Below, piece by piece: positions 23,724 through 31,958 of a DNA stretch of 51,290 nt. The notes beneath the pieces were generated by a model. The model saw only the letters and a list, made by a program, of their open reading frames with translations. It was not told where the DNA came from and did no database searches. The DNA is taken from the NCBI GenBank assembly GCA_028289455.1, contig JANQPN010000029.1, positions 1 to 51,290 on the forward strand. Reading direction: 5' to 3'. Every line of letters begins with the position of its first letter. The stretch's first letter is position 1. Made by a program: the position numbers and the translations under genes. The stretch is from Wenzhouxiangellaceae bacterium (GTDB lineage Bacteria; Pseudomonadota; Gammaproteobacteria; Xanthomonadales; Wenzhouxiangellaceae).

Positions 23724-25465
23724 TGCTTCAACGCTTTGGGGTCAGAAGTATCAATACGCGTCAGCGCATCATGCGGACAGGCCCTGGCACAGGCCGGCCC
23801 ACCCAGCTGATCAACGCACAGATCGCATTTGGTCGCCTTTTTGATCGGTTGGTTGGTTTCCTCGTTCATCAATATCCGGCCCTGCTGATCACTCACTGTG
23901 ACCAGACGGATATTGTCATAGGGGCAGGAACGCGCGCAGTTTCCGCAGCCAATGCAAGCATTGTCATTAATGGTAATGACTCGGGTGCCTTCTTTTCTGA
24001 CAATCGCGCCGGTTGGACAATCAACTGTGCACACCGGATCACGGCACTGCATGCAGGCATTGGTAAACTGAAGATTGGCGTACTGTGTTCCGTGCCGGAC
24101 AAACCTTGGATTATTATCATGAGCGGTTGCACACGCGCGTACGCAATCGTCACAGCCTACACAGCGGTCAAGATCAATAAGCATCGTCGCTGTGCCGTTG
24201 ATAATATGTTTATCCAGTAGAGTCTCTAATAACGCCTGATCACGATGTTCAAAATCATCCTGATCAAATGACGGTGCAATCTGCTCCAGCAGCCCCTTGG
24301 TAATCAGCCCTTTGCGCTGCAGAATCGGCAAAATATGACTGATAACAATATGCGTGGGAATACGCAGCAAATCCACGTAACCCATGGCCTTGATGGTGTG
24401 TGCCGTGGTCAGGGGATGATCGGGATTTTTATGGTGCTCAAGTACAGTATGCAATCCATACATCTGATTTTCAGTCAGCACGCCGATGGTCCGCTCATCA
24501 CTGCCGTAGCGTTCCATCACCCGTACAAACCCTCCCCTGATAAGCAGCACACCATCCAGGTAACTGCCCTGGCTCATGATTACTTCTTCGGCACGGTTTA
24601 CCCGGTTCGCAGAGCTGATTTTTCCGGACTTGCGATACCAGTGGGTATCACCCAGCTGTTCAAAACTGGCGTGCTCTGCTACTTCCAGAATCTGCTCGGC
24701 CGAGAGGTGACGCAAAATTTTATTCTGGGTAAAAAACGGCAACATGTTCCGTTGTGCCAAAAGGCGATCGACCCATATTCGGAAGCCCGCATCCCATTTC
24801 CGCAAATCACGTAAGCCCTGCCAGCGCAGCTCGTAAATTACAGCATCACTTTCAGCGACGATCATTGCCGCACGCGGCGCCCGCGTCAGCGCACTGATCT
24901 CGCCAAAAAACGTACCCGCTCTTACTACTTCAGACTGCGCCTGTTCAACCAACCCGGGTAGATCTTCCACCATGTGAATCAGACGGCCATCTGCTTCACG
25001 GGTATTAACTTCCTGGTGTTTGCCGTAACGGCTGGGGTCACGCCGCTCCGCTATGCTCGAGTTGGCCCACAGCTGGCGCAACGCTGAATATACACTGGTG
25101 ATTTTATCGGGCTTTTTATCACTGACATCGAAATGCTCCGGCAGTGACAGCATTAACCGCAGCTCACCACTCAACAATAAAAAGCAGCTGGACCCATAGG
25201 CGCCCACATGCGTAATGATATCGCCATGATGGTATTGAGTTATACGTCCATCATTCAGCAGCAGATCATGAAAAGTTCTGCCGGCAGGAAAATTATCGGA
25301 ATTCAGCAGCGAAAACGGCTCATGACTGAGAATGGCTTCAACCATATCTGGCGTAAACTGCTGTTTATCACCAAACGGCTGATCCCAGCGTGCCGGCGCT
25401 GAAATATGCCGCATCGCTCCACTATCGGAGCGATCCTGCTGTTCATTATTTGGTTCGCCCGCCAT
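23708..25465 (-). CDS. Cyclic-nucleotide-binding-domain / 4x[4Fe-4S] ferredoxin fusion
   Basis: A 585-residue soluble protein. The N-terminal two thirds contain two cNMP-binding-type jelly rolls (about residues 65-225 and 255-385; GTFFGEISALTRAPRAAMI is typical). The C-terminal 150 residues form a DmsB/HycB-like electron-transfer subunit with four cysteine sets: 435/438/441/445, 471/474/479/483, 504/507/510/514 and 547/550/559/563. No signal peptide is seen, so it works in the cytosol, probably at the membrane with the cytochrome b. Fusing a ligand- or redox-sensing module to a ferredoxin suggests gated electron flow. Confidence 0.88.
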   Translation of the reverse strand: MAGEPNNEQQDRSDSGAMRHISAPARWDQPFGDKQQFTPDMVEAILSHEPFSLLNSDNFPAGRTFHDLLLNDGRITQYHHGDIITHVGAYGSSCFLLLSGELRLMLSLPEHFDVSDKKPDKITSVYSALRQLWANSSIAERRDPSRYGKHQEVNTREADGRLIHMVEDLPGLVEQAQSEVVRAGTFFGEISALTRAPRAAMIVAESDAVIYELRWQGLRDLRKWDAGFRIWVDRLLAQRNMLPFFTQNKILRHLSAEQILEVAEHASFEQLGDTHWYRKSGKISSANRVNRAEEVIMSQGSYLDGVLLIRGGFVRVMERYGSDERTIGVLTENQMYGLHTVLEHHKNPDHPLTTAHTIKAMGYVDLLRIPTHIVISHILPILQRKGLITKGLLEQIAPSFDQDDFEHRDQALLETLLDKHIINGTATMLIDLDRCVGCDDCVRACATAHDNNPRFVRHGTQYANLQFTNACMQCRDPVCTVDCPTGAIVRKEGTRVITINDNACIGCGNCARSCPYDNIRLVTVSDQQGRILMNEETNQPIKKATKCDLCVDQLGGPACARACPHDALTRIDTSDPKALKQWLDR

Positions 25466-25515
25466 ATTATGTCCGCGATATTCTGATTATTTGCCTAGCC
25501 GACTGAAACCCGGGA

Positions 25516-26484
25516 TTACTCCAATGGCTCACCTTTGAATTCGCCATAGGCGGCAATCAGCTCGTCCAGACCGGATAAGTCAGCGCTGCCGGAATTAACC
25601 ACCTGCGCAGCTGCTGAAATTGCACTGATGGCCTGCTCTGCAGCCGCCGCATCCATAGGCACACTAAACTCAATACCGGCGACTGCAGCATTCAATGCCT
25701 GAACATCGCCATCGTCAGTACTGCCGGCAATTTCAGCCAGATCGGCTTTCGCCCGATTCATCCGCTCCAGCATGGCTGTGCCGTAATCACCTTCCGCATT
25801 TTCCACAGCCGCCAATGCGGTAATACCGCCTTCCAGCTCAGCTGCCAGACCCAGAACCGCCATCAAACGCTTCCGCTCTGGACTGGCTTCATTGTTTTCC
25901 GGCGTGGTAAAGGTGTTATGGCGAATCTCACCCTGGCTCCAGGTAACCAGGTTAAACTCGCTGCCGGCAGCGTGACCACCGGTATCGACCAGTTCTTCCT
26001 GAGCAACGATATGACAACCGAAACAGTTCTTCGCAAATGCGTAAACGTTTCCAGGACGAATCATCCCGGCTGCTTCAGATTCAGCCCACAGCGTAACCGC
26101 CTGCTCTTCGGTCTTGTCTTCTTCACTGTGCACATCAACCCAATCACGTCCGGCACCATGACAGGACTCACAGGAAACACCGGCAATGACTTCCGGGTCA
26201 CCGCCATCCGCCTGCAGAGTCAGGTGGCAGTTCTGGCACAATTCCGCCTCAACCACATCATCTATACCCAGTGCATCTGCAATCTCTGCACCTTCATCCG
26301 AATCCGGCATGCTCTCATAAGTAATTGAGTGATGGGTTTCTTCCCAGATACCGGTTTCCACATCATGGCACTCTGCGCATTGTTCTGGACCTACAACCTT
26401 TTCGGGGTCCGGCGATGCCATCCCGATTTGCAGCCATACAACAGCTGCCAGCAAAATCCCTAACTTAATCAGGCTTTGGTACAT
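25516..26484 (-). CDS. Tetrahaem cytochrome c554-like periplasmic protein
   Basis: A 322-residue protein with a signal peptide (cleavage near residue 23). Four CxxCH sites lie in the N-terminal half (CAECH at 36-40, then CQNCH, CESCH and CFGCH), spaced as in the cytochrome c554 family. The remaining C-terminal 150 residues are helical, acidic and haem-free (repeated ALNAAV/AISAAA), an addition not expected of classical c554. c554 carries electrons from hydroxylamine oxidation in nitrifiers, but no hao gene is visible here, so that role must not be assumed. Confidence 0.85.
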   Translation of the reverse strand: MYQSLIKLGILLAAVVWLQIGMASPDPEKVVGPEQCAECHDVETGIWEETHHSITYESMPDSDEGAEIADALGIDDVVEAELCQNCHLTLQADGGDPEVIAGVSCESCHGAGRDWVDVHSEEDKTEEQAVTLWAESEAAGMIRPGNVYAFAKNCFGCHIVAQEELVDTGGHAAGSEFNLVTWSQGEIRHNTFTTPENNEASPERKRLMAVLGLAAELEGGITALAAVENAEGDYGTAMLERMNRAKADLAEIAGSTDDGDVQALNAAVAGIEFSVPMDAAAAEQAISAISAAAQVVNSGSADLSGLDELIAAYGEFKGEPLE

Positions 26485-26505
26485 TCCATAAACTCCTCAA
26501 AATTT

Positions 26506-27804
26506 TTAAGCATCAAGCACCAGATCTGAACCGGGTACGCCCACACATGCCAGACAACTATTGGCAGTCAGATCAAACTGCGGGTCTCTATCCGGATAAA
26601 CTATCTGACCTTCAATAATAGCAATTTCACAGGTACCGCATTCACCGCAGCGGCAGCCGGCATCCAGCGCAAGGTTATTTTCTTCGGCAAACTCCAGCAG
26701 GGAACCATCTGCCGTGCTCCACTGCAGCGTTCGGCCACTGCGCTTAAACTGGACGGTAAACTGTTCTTCCGCCTGCTCGCCATCCTCGGCTTTAGGCTTG
26801 GCCCGTTTGATCGAAGCCGGGCCAAATGCCTCGGAATAGACCATACTGGATGGCGCGCCCCATTGTTCCAAGCCAGCCGATATACTCTGCATCATCGGTA
26901 CCGGCCCGCAAATATAAAACTCCGGCTGCCGGTATTCAGGTATTTCATTAAAAGCTTCGCTCAGCTGCATGCATTCACGAATCCAGTCCACCGATACATA
27001 ACCTTCCCGATGATAGTGCTGACCCGGCACGCACTGTTCAGTCGGATTGGAAAACGCCAGGCGCAAATGAATGTTCGCTGCTTTGGCGGCTGCCTCCTGA
27101 ATTTCCTGCAGCGCCATCACCTGATGGCGATGATCGACACCATAGAAAAACCACACCTCACGCCGGCTGCCCTGGCGGATAAGATGTTGAAACATGCACA
27201 GCATTGGCGTTACCCCAACACCACCTGCAATCAACACCACTGGCTGAGTCGACTGTTCCTGTAGAAAAAACTGCCCGCTGGGGGCTTTAACATCAATCAG
27301 ATCACTTTCCTGGATCTGTTCATGCCAGAACCCTGATACCAGACCGGCCGGGGCGTCCGGTTTATCCGGTGGCGGCGGCAGGCGTTTAACCGATACCCGG
27401 TAATGCGCCTGCTGCTTACCTTCGGGCGCTTCCGACAGTGAATAGCAGCGGACTACCGGTTTATTATTTGGACCTGCACGCAGGCTGAAAGTCAGGTGCT
27501 GGCCGGGTCTGAAATCAGGAATCGGCAAACCGTCGTGCGGTTTCAGGTAGAACGAGCAGATGGCATCGCATTCCTCCACCTTTTTGGTCACGATGAATTT
27601 TCGGTAACCCGTCCAGCTCAGCTGCAACTGACGCTGGTGGTTTTGCAGCATGTTCCCCTGGTATTTGAGATGCTCCAGTTTTAAATGATGCTCAAGCAGT
27701 ACAAACCGCTGCCGGTGGAACATGGCCGATACAGTCAACACTGCCTGTAGCAGTGCCAGTGCCAGTATGACTACGCCAAGCCACTGAATAACGGTTAATG
27801 CCAT
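26506..27804 (-). CDS. Membrane-anchored FAD/NAD(P) reductase with C-terminal 2Fe-2S domain
   Basis: A 432-residue protein. One N-terminal membrane anchor (residues 5-27) is followed by a basic linker and a ferredoxin-reductase module with flavin motif RCYSLSEAP and pyridine-nucleotide motif VVLIAGGVGVTPM. The C-terminal plant-type [2Fe-2S] domain has C384, C389, C392 and a last Cys at 417 or 420. It would pass electrons between NAD(P)H and a one-electron carrier on the cytosolic face. It lies 6 nt after the beta-barrel gene and 21 nt before the c554-like gene. Confidence 0.9.
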   Translation of the reverse strand: MALTVIQWLGVVILALALLQAVLTVSAMFHRQRFVLLEHHLKLEHLKYQGNMLQNHQRQLQLSWTGYRKFIVTKKVEECDAICSFYLKPHDGLPIPDFRPGQHLTFSLRAGPNNKPVVRCYSLSEAPEGKQQAHYRVSVKRLPPPPDKPDAPAGLVSGFWHEQIQESDLIDVKAPSGQFFLQEQSTQPVVLIAGGVGVTPMLCMFQHLIRQGSRREVWFFYGVDHRHQVMALQEIQEAAAKAANIHLRLAFSNPTEQCVPGQHYHREGYVSVDWIRECMQLSEAFNEIPEYRQPEFYICGPVPMMQSISAGLEQWGAPSSMVYSEAFGPASIKRAKPKAEDGEQAEEQFTVQFKRSGRTLQWSTADGSLLEFAEENNLALDAGCRCGECGTCEIAIIEGQIVYPDRDPQFDLTANSCLACVGVPGSDLVLDA

Positions 27805-27810
27805 GGTGCC

Positions 27811-29265
27811 CTAAAATGCAAAATTAAACTCGGTTCGCATACCGAAATCCGTTCCGCGATCATCCCCGTCCGTAAGAAACACATCAGTTTGAAACAGCCA
27901 GCGCCGGCCTATTGACTGCTGGAATCTTGCACCCAAACCGGCTGCAAATGAATTCTCACCGGCGAAATCCTGACGTACACCCAGCTCCAGGATCAGGTTT
28001 TGGTTTTCATGATCAAAAAACCATTGATGTCCCACAGCACCACCGACTGCGCGTTGCCCGGCATTCGATAATGGTGCAATAAACCGACCCAGGCCTGGTG
28101 CGGCAAACAGTATACCGGTCCGTCCCAGCGGTCCGCCCACGGTTTCACCACGAGATGCCGAAGTGTAATCGCCAATAGCACCAAATGCATTCATATAAAT
28201 AACATTATGCGTTCCCAGCGGTGCCCGGGAAATTTCCGCAAACAGCAGAACGCCATCATCCACCGCTGGACTTTCTTCATCCAGCGCCAAAGATCCATTC
28301 ACCCGGAAAGTGGTATTCCAGAAACCGAATCGCTGAGTTGTGCCGTATCCGGCATACAGCCCATCTCCAACGTCTTGACTGTTGATGTAAACCAGATCGA
28401 ATTCGATGGTGCTGCGTCGCGTATCGGTTTCACCGAAGATACCAAACAGGTTGGCGTCATTGTCTTCATCATTGTCGTTGCGGTTGACTTCATTCCAACC
28501 GAACAGAAAGGTCAGACGCGTGGATGGCGATGCGCCGAACAGCTGCAGATTGTTACGTACAATACCAACTGCGTCGATGGTATCGTTGATCAACATGCCA
28601 TCCTGGAAACTCAGTGGCTGCCGACCAATTGAAAACCCGTAATCCAACCCATGTTCCAGGCGCTCATCGTCGTCTCGCCGCTGCAAATTGGGAAACAGCT
28701 CACCAAAGTCGCCTTCAAACCAGAGCTGCTGAATATCCGCATTCAGTTCATCCTGAAAACCTTCTCCGTCACTCGGCTGGAATTGATAATTGGTGAACAA
28801 ACCTTCATCGTGCAATGGGGTAAATCCAATTACTATGCGCTCTGTGGCGGTCAGCTGCAGATTAAAGGCAACGTCAGCCCGTACCACAAGTTCAGTCAGG
28901 TCGGCGCCATCGTCAGATTCAATGACATTGAGTCCGGTACGAATTCCTCCAAACATATACAAAGCCGGCTGCCATACTGCACCGGTGGGCAGTTCAAATC
29001 CCGGATGCAGCTTGCCCAGCCCCAGCAGATCAGGCCCCAGTTCCAAAGGCGGCCCGGTTCGCACCAGTGAACAGGGGTTGGCTATGGGTGTGCTGGAATG
29101 ACTTTCACTTGAAGACTGCTCTTTTTCACAGTCACCGGGTTGAAACGGTTCCGGCAACCGGACTACCTCATCAGACAAAGCTGAATCCGGTGAGGCCGCA
29201 AAACCTGACGAAGACAGCAACCCCAAACACAGACCTATCGCGATACGGATACTGATTTTTTTCAT
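27811..29265 (-). CDS. Outer-membrane beta-barrel protein of the redox operon
   Basis: A 484-residue protein with a signal peptide (cleavage after GFA, near residue 23). The rest alternates hydrophobic and polar residues with short turns, rich in Asp, Asn and Gly, and ends in FNFAF with the terminal Phe typical of BAM-inserted barrels. I estimate roughly 16-20 strands. There is no CxxCH, so it carries no haem. Set among multihaem cytochromes, it could be the porin of a porin-cytochrome conduit or a substrate channel. I do not recognise the specific family. Confidence 0.72.
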   Translation of the reverse strand: MKKISIRIAIGLCLGLLSSSGFAASPDSALSDEVVRLPEPFQPGDCEKEQSSSESHSSTPIANPCSLVRTGPPLELGPDLLGLGKLHPGFELPTGAVWQPALYMFGGIRTGLNVIESDDGADLTELVVRADVAFNLQLTATERIVIGFTPLHDEGLFTNYQFQPSDGEGFQDELNADIQQLWFEGDFGELFPNLQRRDDDERLEHGLDYGFSIGRQPLSFQDGMLINDTIDAVGIVRNNLQLFGASPSTRLTFLFGWNEVNRNDNDEDNDANLFGIFGETDTRRSTIEFDLVYINSQDVGDGLYAGYGTTQRFGFWNTTFRVNGSLALDEESPAVDDGVLLFAEISRAPLGTHNVIYMNAFGAIGDYTSASRGETVGGPLGRTGILFAAPGLGRFIAPLSNAGQRAVGGAVGHQWFFDHENQNLILELGVRQDFAGENSFAAGLGARFQQSIGRRWLFQTDVFLTDGDDRGTDFGMRTEFNFAF

Positions 29266-29305
29266 TATTCTGCCGCAGTATCAGCCTTAATCAGACTGGC
29301 CGATA

Positions 29306-31198
29306 TCAAAGTTTTCTACAAACATTATTCTGGAACTTGCACGCACCGTCGTTAAACTCGTCTGCGGTACATTGCAGAACCTCATCTGTTGTGGAGGTAT
29401 CCTGCTGGATTGCACCTGATTCCGATACCACCAGTTGACGTGACCACACTACATCGGCCCCGTCGACAACCCGCTGGGCAACTTCTTTGGGGCTCATTTC
29501 GTAATCAAAGCCTGCCGCTGCAATTTCTGCAATCAGGTTAACCGGCACCATCTGCACCACCAATGAAACACTCGCAGTCAACGGCCATTGAACGTCATCT
29601 ACGTCAAACGAATAACGCGCATTTCGGCTGCTGTTGGCCTGAATAACCTGGCGGTGTTTCCGGGCACCGGCCGGCCGGCCGTACAGTGTGGTAGGCCGCA
29701 GTTCTGGGCGGATAAACGGCCGTGCACTGACTGATTTATTGACTGCCAGCACCTGCTCACGCTCTCCGCCACGCGCCAGACGGGTAATAAATTTGGATTG
29801 CAGATTGAACAAATCACGATCCAGCGGTACATCACCATTGGCAACATACAGCGAGTGGGTATCGCGCAAATCCCCATTGGGATCACGGTCACCCGAAACA
29901 TAAATCTGACGACCGGACTGATCGCGCACATCCACTTCAAGGAATACCACCCGTTCCGCGTCAAACCCTGTGGGCACATTATGCCCATCGGTACCGCTGG
30001 CGACTTCAACATTTAACCTGACCTTGTCGCGGCGGCGCTGGCTGGTGATATCACCCAGCAGAAAACCGTTTTGCAGAACCTCCATGCGCTGCTCACGCGC
30101 CCAGTCCAGCAGTTCGCACTGCTCAACAATCAAGCGGCGCGCTGATTTTCGATGACTGGTGGTTCTCCAGGAGTCCGGGAATTCGGTATCGTCTGCCTGG
30201 TTTTTCTCAAAATCGTCCTCGCCCCAACCAGCGTTGTAATCAAATTTGATCCAGTCGCGCAAAGTTTTGGAACGAAGATTACGTGGCGGATCCAGCTGAT
30301 GCGGGAATATCCCCGGATGCACAATGGAATAATCCGGTCCGGCGAAATAATGGTTGGTCAGTTTACGTGGTGGCGTTTCTGCGCGGCCGATTAATGCCGC
30401 AGGCCCATGTTCATAGCCTTCGTCTTTACCCTGTACTTCGCCCATGTGACAGTCTTGACAGGAAACCCCGCGCTTAATGGCCGGTGAGGTTTTGTAGTCA
30501 CTGAAAGCTTCTTCCAGCCGGAAACCATTCACCAGCAGCACGTCATGACAGCTGCCGCAGAACCGCGAAGAGGTCAGCTCAAAAAACTGCTCCACCTCAG
30601 CATGTACTTTCTTGCCGCGCGAATTTTCCAGGTCAGTCGACAAATTTCGATAAGTGGATGAATCCGCCAGCACTTCTTCCAGGCCCGAATTGCCATTGGG
30701 GCCTTTTACCGGTGCAACTACCGTGCCTTCATCCAGAGCCAGCCGTCCGGAAATCTTACCGAAGGCCTGTGATACCCGGTGACAGGTAATGCAGGTAACA
30801 CCTTCCCGGGAAGCCGGATCACGGTCCAGGTTGGTCAACGCCAGCGGTTCTTCTATATCTGTACCCACCGGGGTATGACAGCGCAGGCAGAAATCGCCGT
30901 TGGTCCCACTGGTTTTCAGATTAATGGTGGTTTGCATGGCCATATACACAGGACTTAGCTGCGCATAGGCATGTTGAGAAACCGACCATTCCTTATATTG
31001 TTTAGGGTGACAGGAGGCGCATTTGGCCGCCGGAGGATACCTGTCCTCCAGGAAAATCTGAGCATGTGCCGCACTGGTTTCCTCTGCGGACTGAGCCACA
31101 GCAGATGTGCAGAACAACAACGACAGGCAAGCTGCAAAACACAAAATCCCGAGAGAACGGCATGCGGTGACAAGTTCTTTAATCTGGCTCATAAGCAT
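29306..31198 (-). CDS. Pentahaem c-type cytochrome, first gene of redox operon
   Basis: A 630-residue protein with a signal peptide (cleavage after AVA, about residue 35). Five CxxCH sites (CASCH at 60-64, then CLRCH, CITCH, CGSCH and CQDCH) lie in the first 250 residues, similar to the c554/c' family of multihaem proteins. The C-terminal 350 residues look like a beta-rich domain (GHNVPTGFDAERVVFLEVDV) found in some large multihaem cytochromes. It may be the periplasmic or surface redox partner of the barrel encoded 40 nt downstream. No enzyme activity can be read from the sequence. Confidence 0.85.
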   Translation of the reverse strand: MLMSQIKELVTACRSLGILCFAACLSLLFCTSAVAQSAEETSAAHAQIFLEDRYPPAAKCASCHPKQYKEWSVSQHAYAQLSPVYMAMQTTINLKTSGTNGDFCLRCHTPVGTDIEEPLALTNLDRDPASREGVTCITCHRVSQAFGKISGRLALDEGTVVAPVKGPNGNSGLEEVLADSSTYRNLSTDLENSRGKKVHAEVEQFFELTSSRFCGSCHDVLLVNGFRLEEAFSDYKTSPAIKRGVSCQDCHMGEVQGKDEGYEHGPAALIGRAETPPRKLTNHYFAGPDYSIVHPGIFPHQLDPPRNLRSKTLRDWIKFDYNAGWGEDDFEKNQADDTEFPDSWRTTSHRKSARRLIVEQCELLDWAREQRMEVLQNGFLLGDITSQRRRDKVRLNVEVASGTDGHNVPTGFDAERVVFLEVDVRDQSGRQIYVSGDRDPNGDLRDTHSLYVANGDVPLDRDLFNLQSKFITRLARGGEREQVLAVNKSVSARPFIRPELRPTTLYGRPAGARKHRQVIQANSSRNARYSFDVDDVQWPLTASVSLVVQMVPVNLIAEIAAAGFDYEMSPKEVAQRVVDGADVVWSRQLVVSESGAIQQDTSTTDEVLQCTADEFNDGACKFQNNVCRKL

Positions 31199-31522
31199 CG
31201 CTCGATCAAACTTTTACAGTCAATCGCTTTTAATTTGGCTGTACTGTATCGCTAATACGGTTTCAGTGTTGTTACAGCTATTCCCCCGCCGGTGACCAGG
31301 GAACTTACTTCTACAGCACAACATTTATGACCGGCAAGCTCTAAAAACCGTACGTTCTATTGTATCGATCAGTCAACCAGAACAGATTAGCAGGTACCCA
31401 AAAGTAGTACAACCAAAATCACGACCAGTCTACTCATTAACAGGGTTCGAATGGCATACACGCAGACCGGAACAAAAGCACCTAAACTGCCTGCGATTCC
31501 TGGTGCAACGAACCGACTGTTA
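31199..31522 (-). promoter_or_regulatory. Upstream region of the redox operon
   Basis: These 324 nt separate the redox operon from the ABM-domain gene, both on the minus strand. They must hold the operon promoter, but no confident -35/-10 pair was found. A TTGACT occurs at about 31233 (minus) too close to the gene for a standard promoter. No FNR-type TTGAT-N4-ATCAA box and no sigma-54 site were found. No small gene is seen. Confidence 0.3.
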
Positions 31523-31831
31523 TCAACAGCTGTCTTCCAGCATCAATTCAAAGTGCCGGGACTGTTGATCATATCCTTCCAGCGTGGCTGCTATTTCATC
31601 AGGAAGGTATATTTTTGAACCTTCATCGGCGAAGCCGTTGAGTGCCTCACGTGACGCCCAATGCGTCAGCACCATGATCTCCACGATCCGGTCTGTATGA
31701 CGGCATAAAAACTGTGCGCCCAGATAACCTTCGCAGCCCTGTAAATGAGGAATAACAATCGCCTGTACCTGCTGAAGATAAGCTGCCTGTTTTTCAGGCG
31801 AAGTCCGGGCCTGCCAAATTCTTGTGATCAT
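31523..31831 (-). CDS. ABM-superfamily (antibiotic biosynthesis monooxygenase-like) protein
   Basis: A 102-residue dimeric alpha/beta-barrel type protein beginning MITRIWQARTSPEKQAAYLQQ, with YLGAQFLCRHTDRIVEIMVLTHWAS as the central sheet. Such proteins include cofactor-free monooxygenases, haem-degrading enzymes and proteins of unknown role. It follows nuoN by 127 nt on the same strand without being part of complex I. The function is unassigned. Confidence 0.75.
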   Translation of the reverse strand: MITRIWQARTSPEKQAAYLQQVQAIVIPHLQGCEGYLGAQFLCRHTDRIVEIMVLTHWASREALNGFADEGSKIYLPDEIAATLEGYDQQSRHFELMLEDSC

Positions 31832-31958
31832 TATTGAATCCCATTGAGAGGTTTAACCGCAGCGCCCATGTGCGCAGGCGCTGCCGATAAAGCTGTTACA
31901 TTGCCGAAGTTTTTGCAGAGGCAGTACTACACCCGAGCACTGCCCGACAGATCTGAGC

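Noticed and set aside
25516..26484. Hydroxylamine oxidation (nitrifier) pathway, suggested by the c554-like cytochrome
   Set aside because: No hydroxylamine oxidoreductase, c552 or ammonia monooxygenase gene is visible; c554-like folds occur in other electron chains.
31435..31460. GGGTTCGAATGGC resembling a tRNA T-loop
   Set aside because: The flanking bases do not form a T-stem and no acceptor or anticodon arm can be built on either strand.
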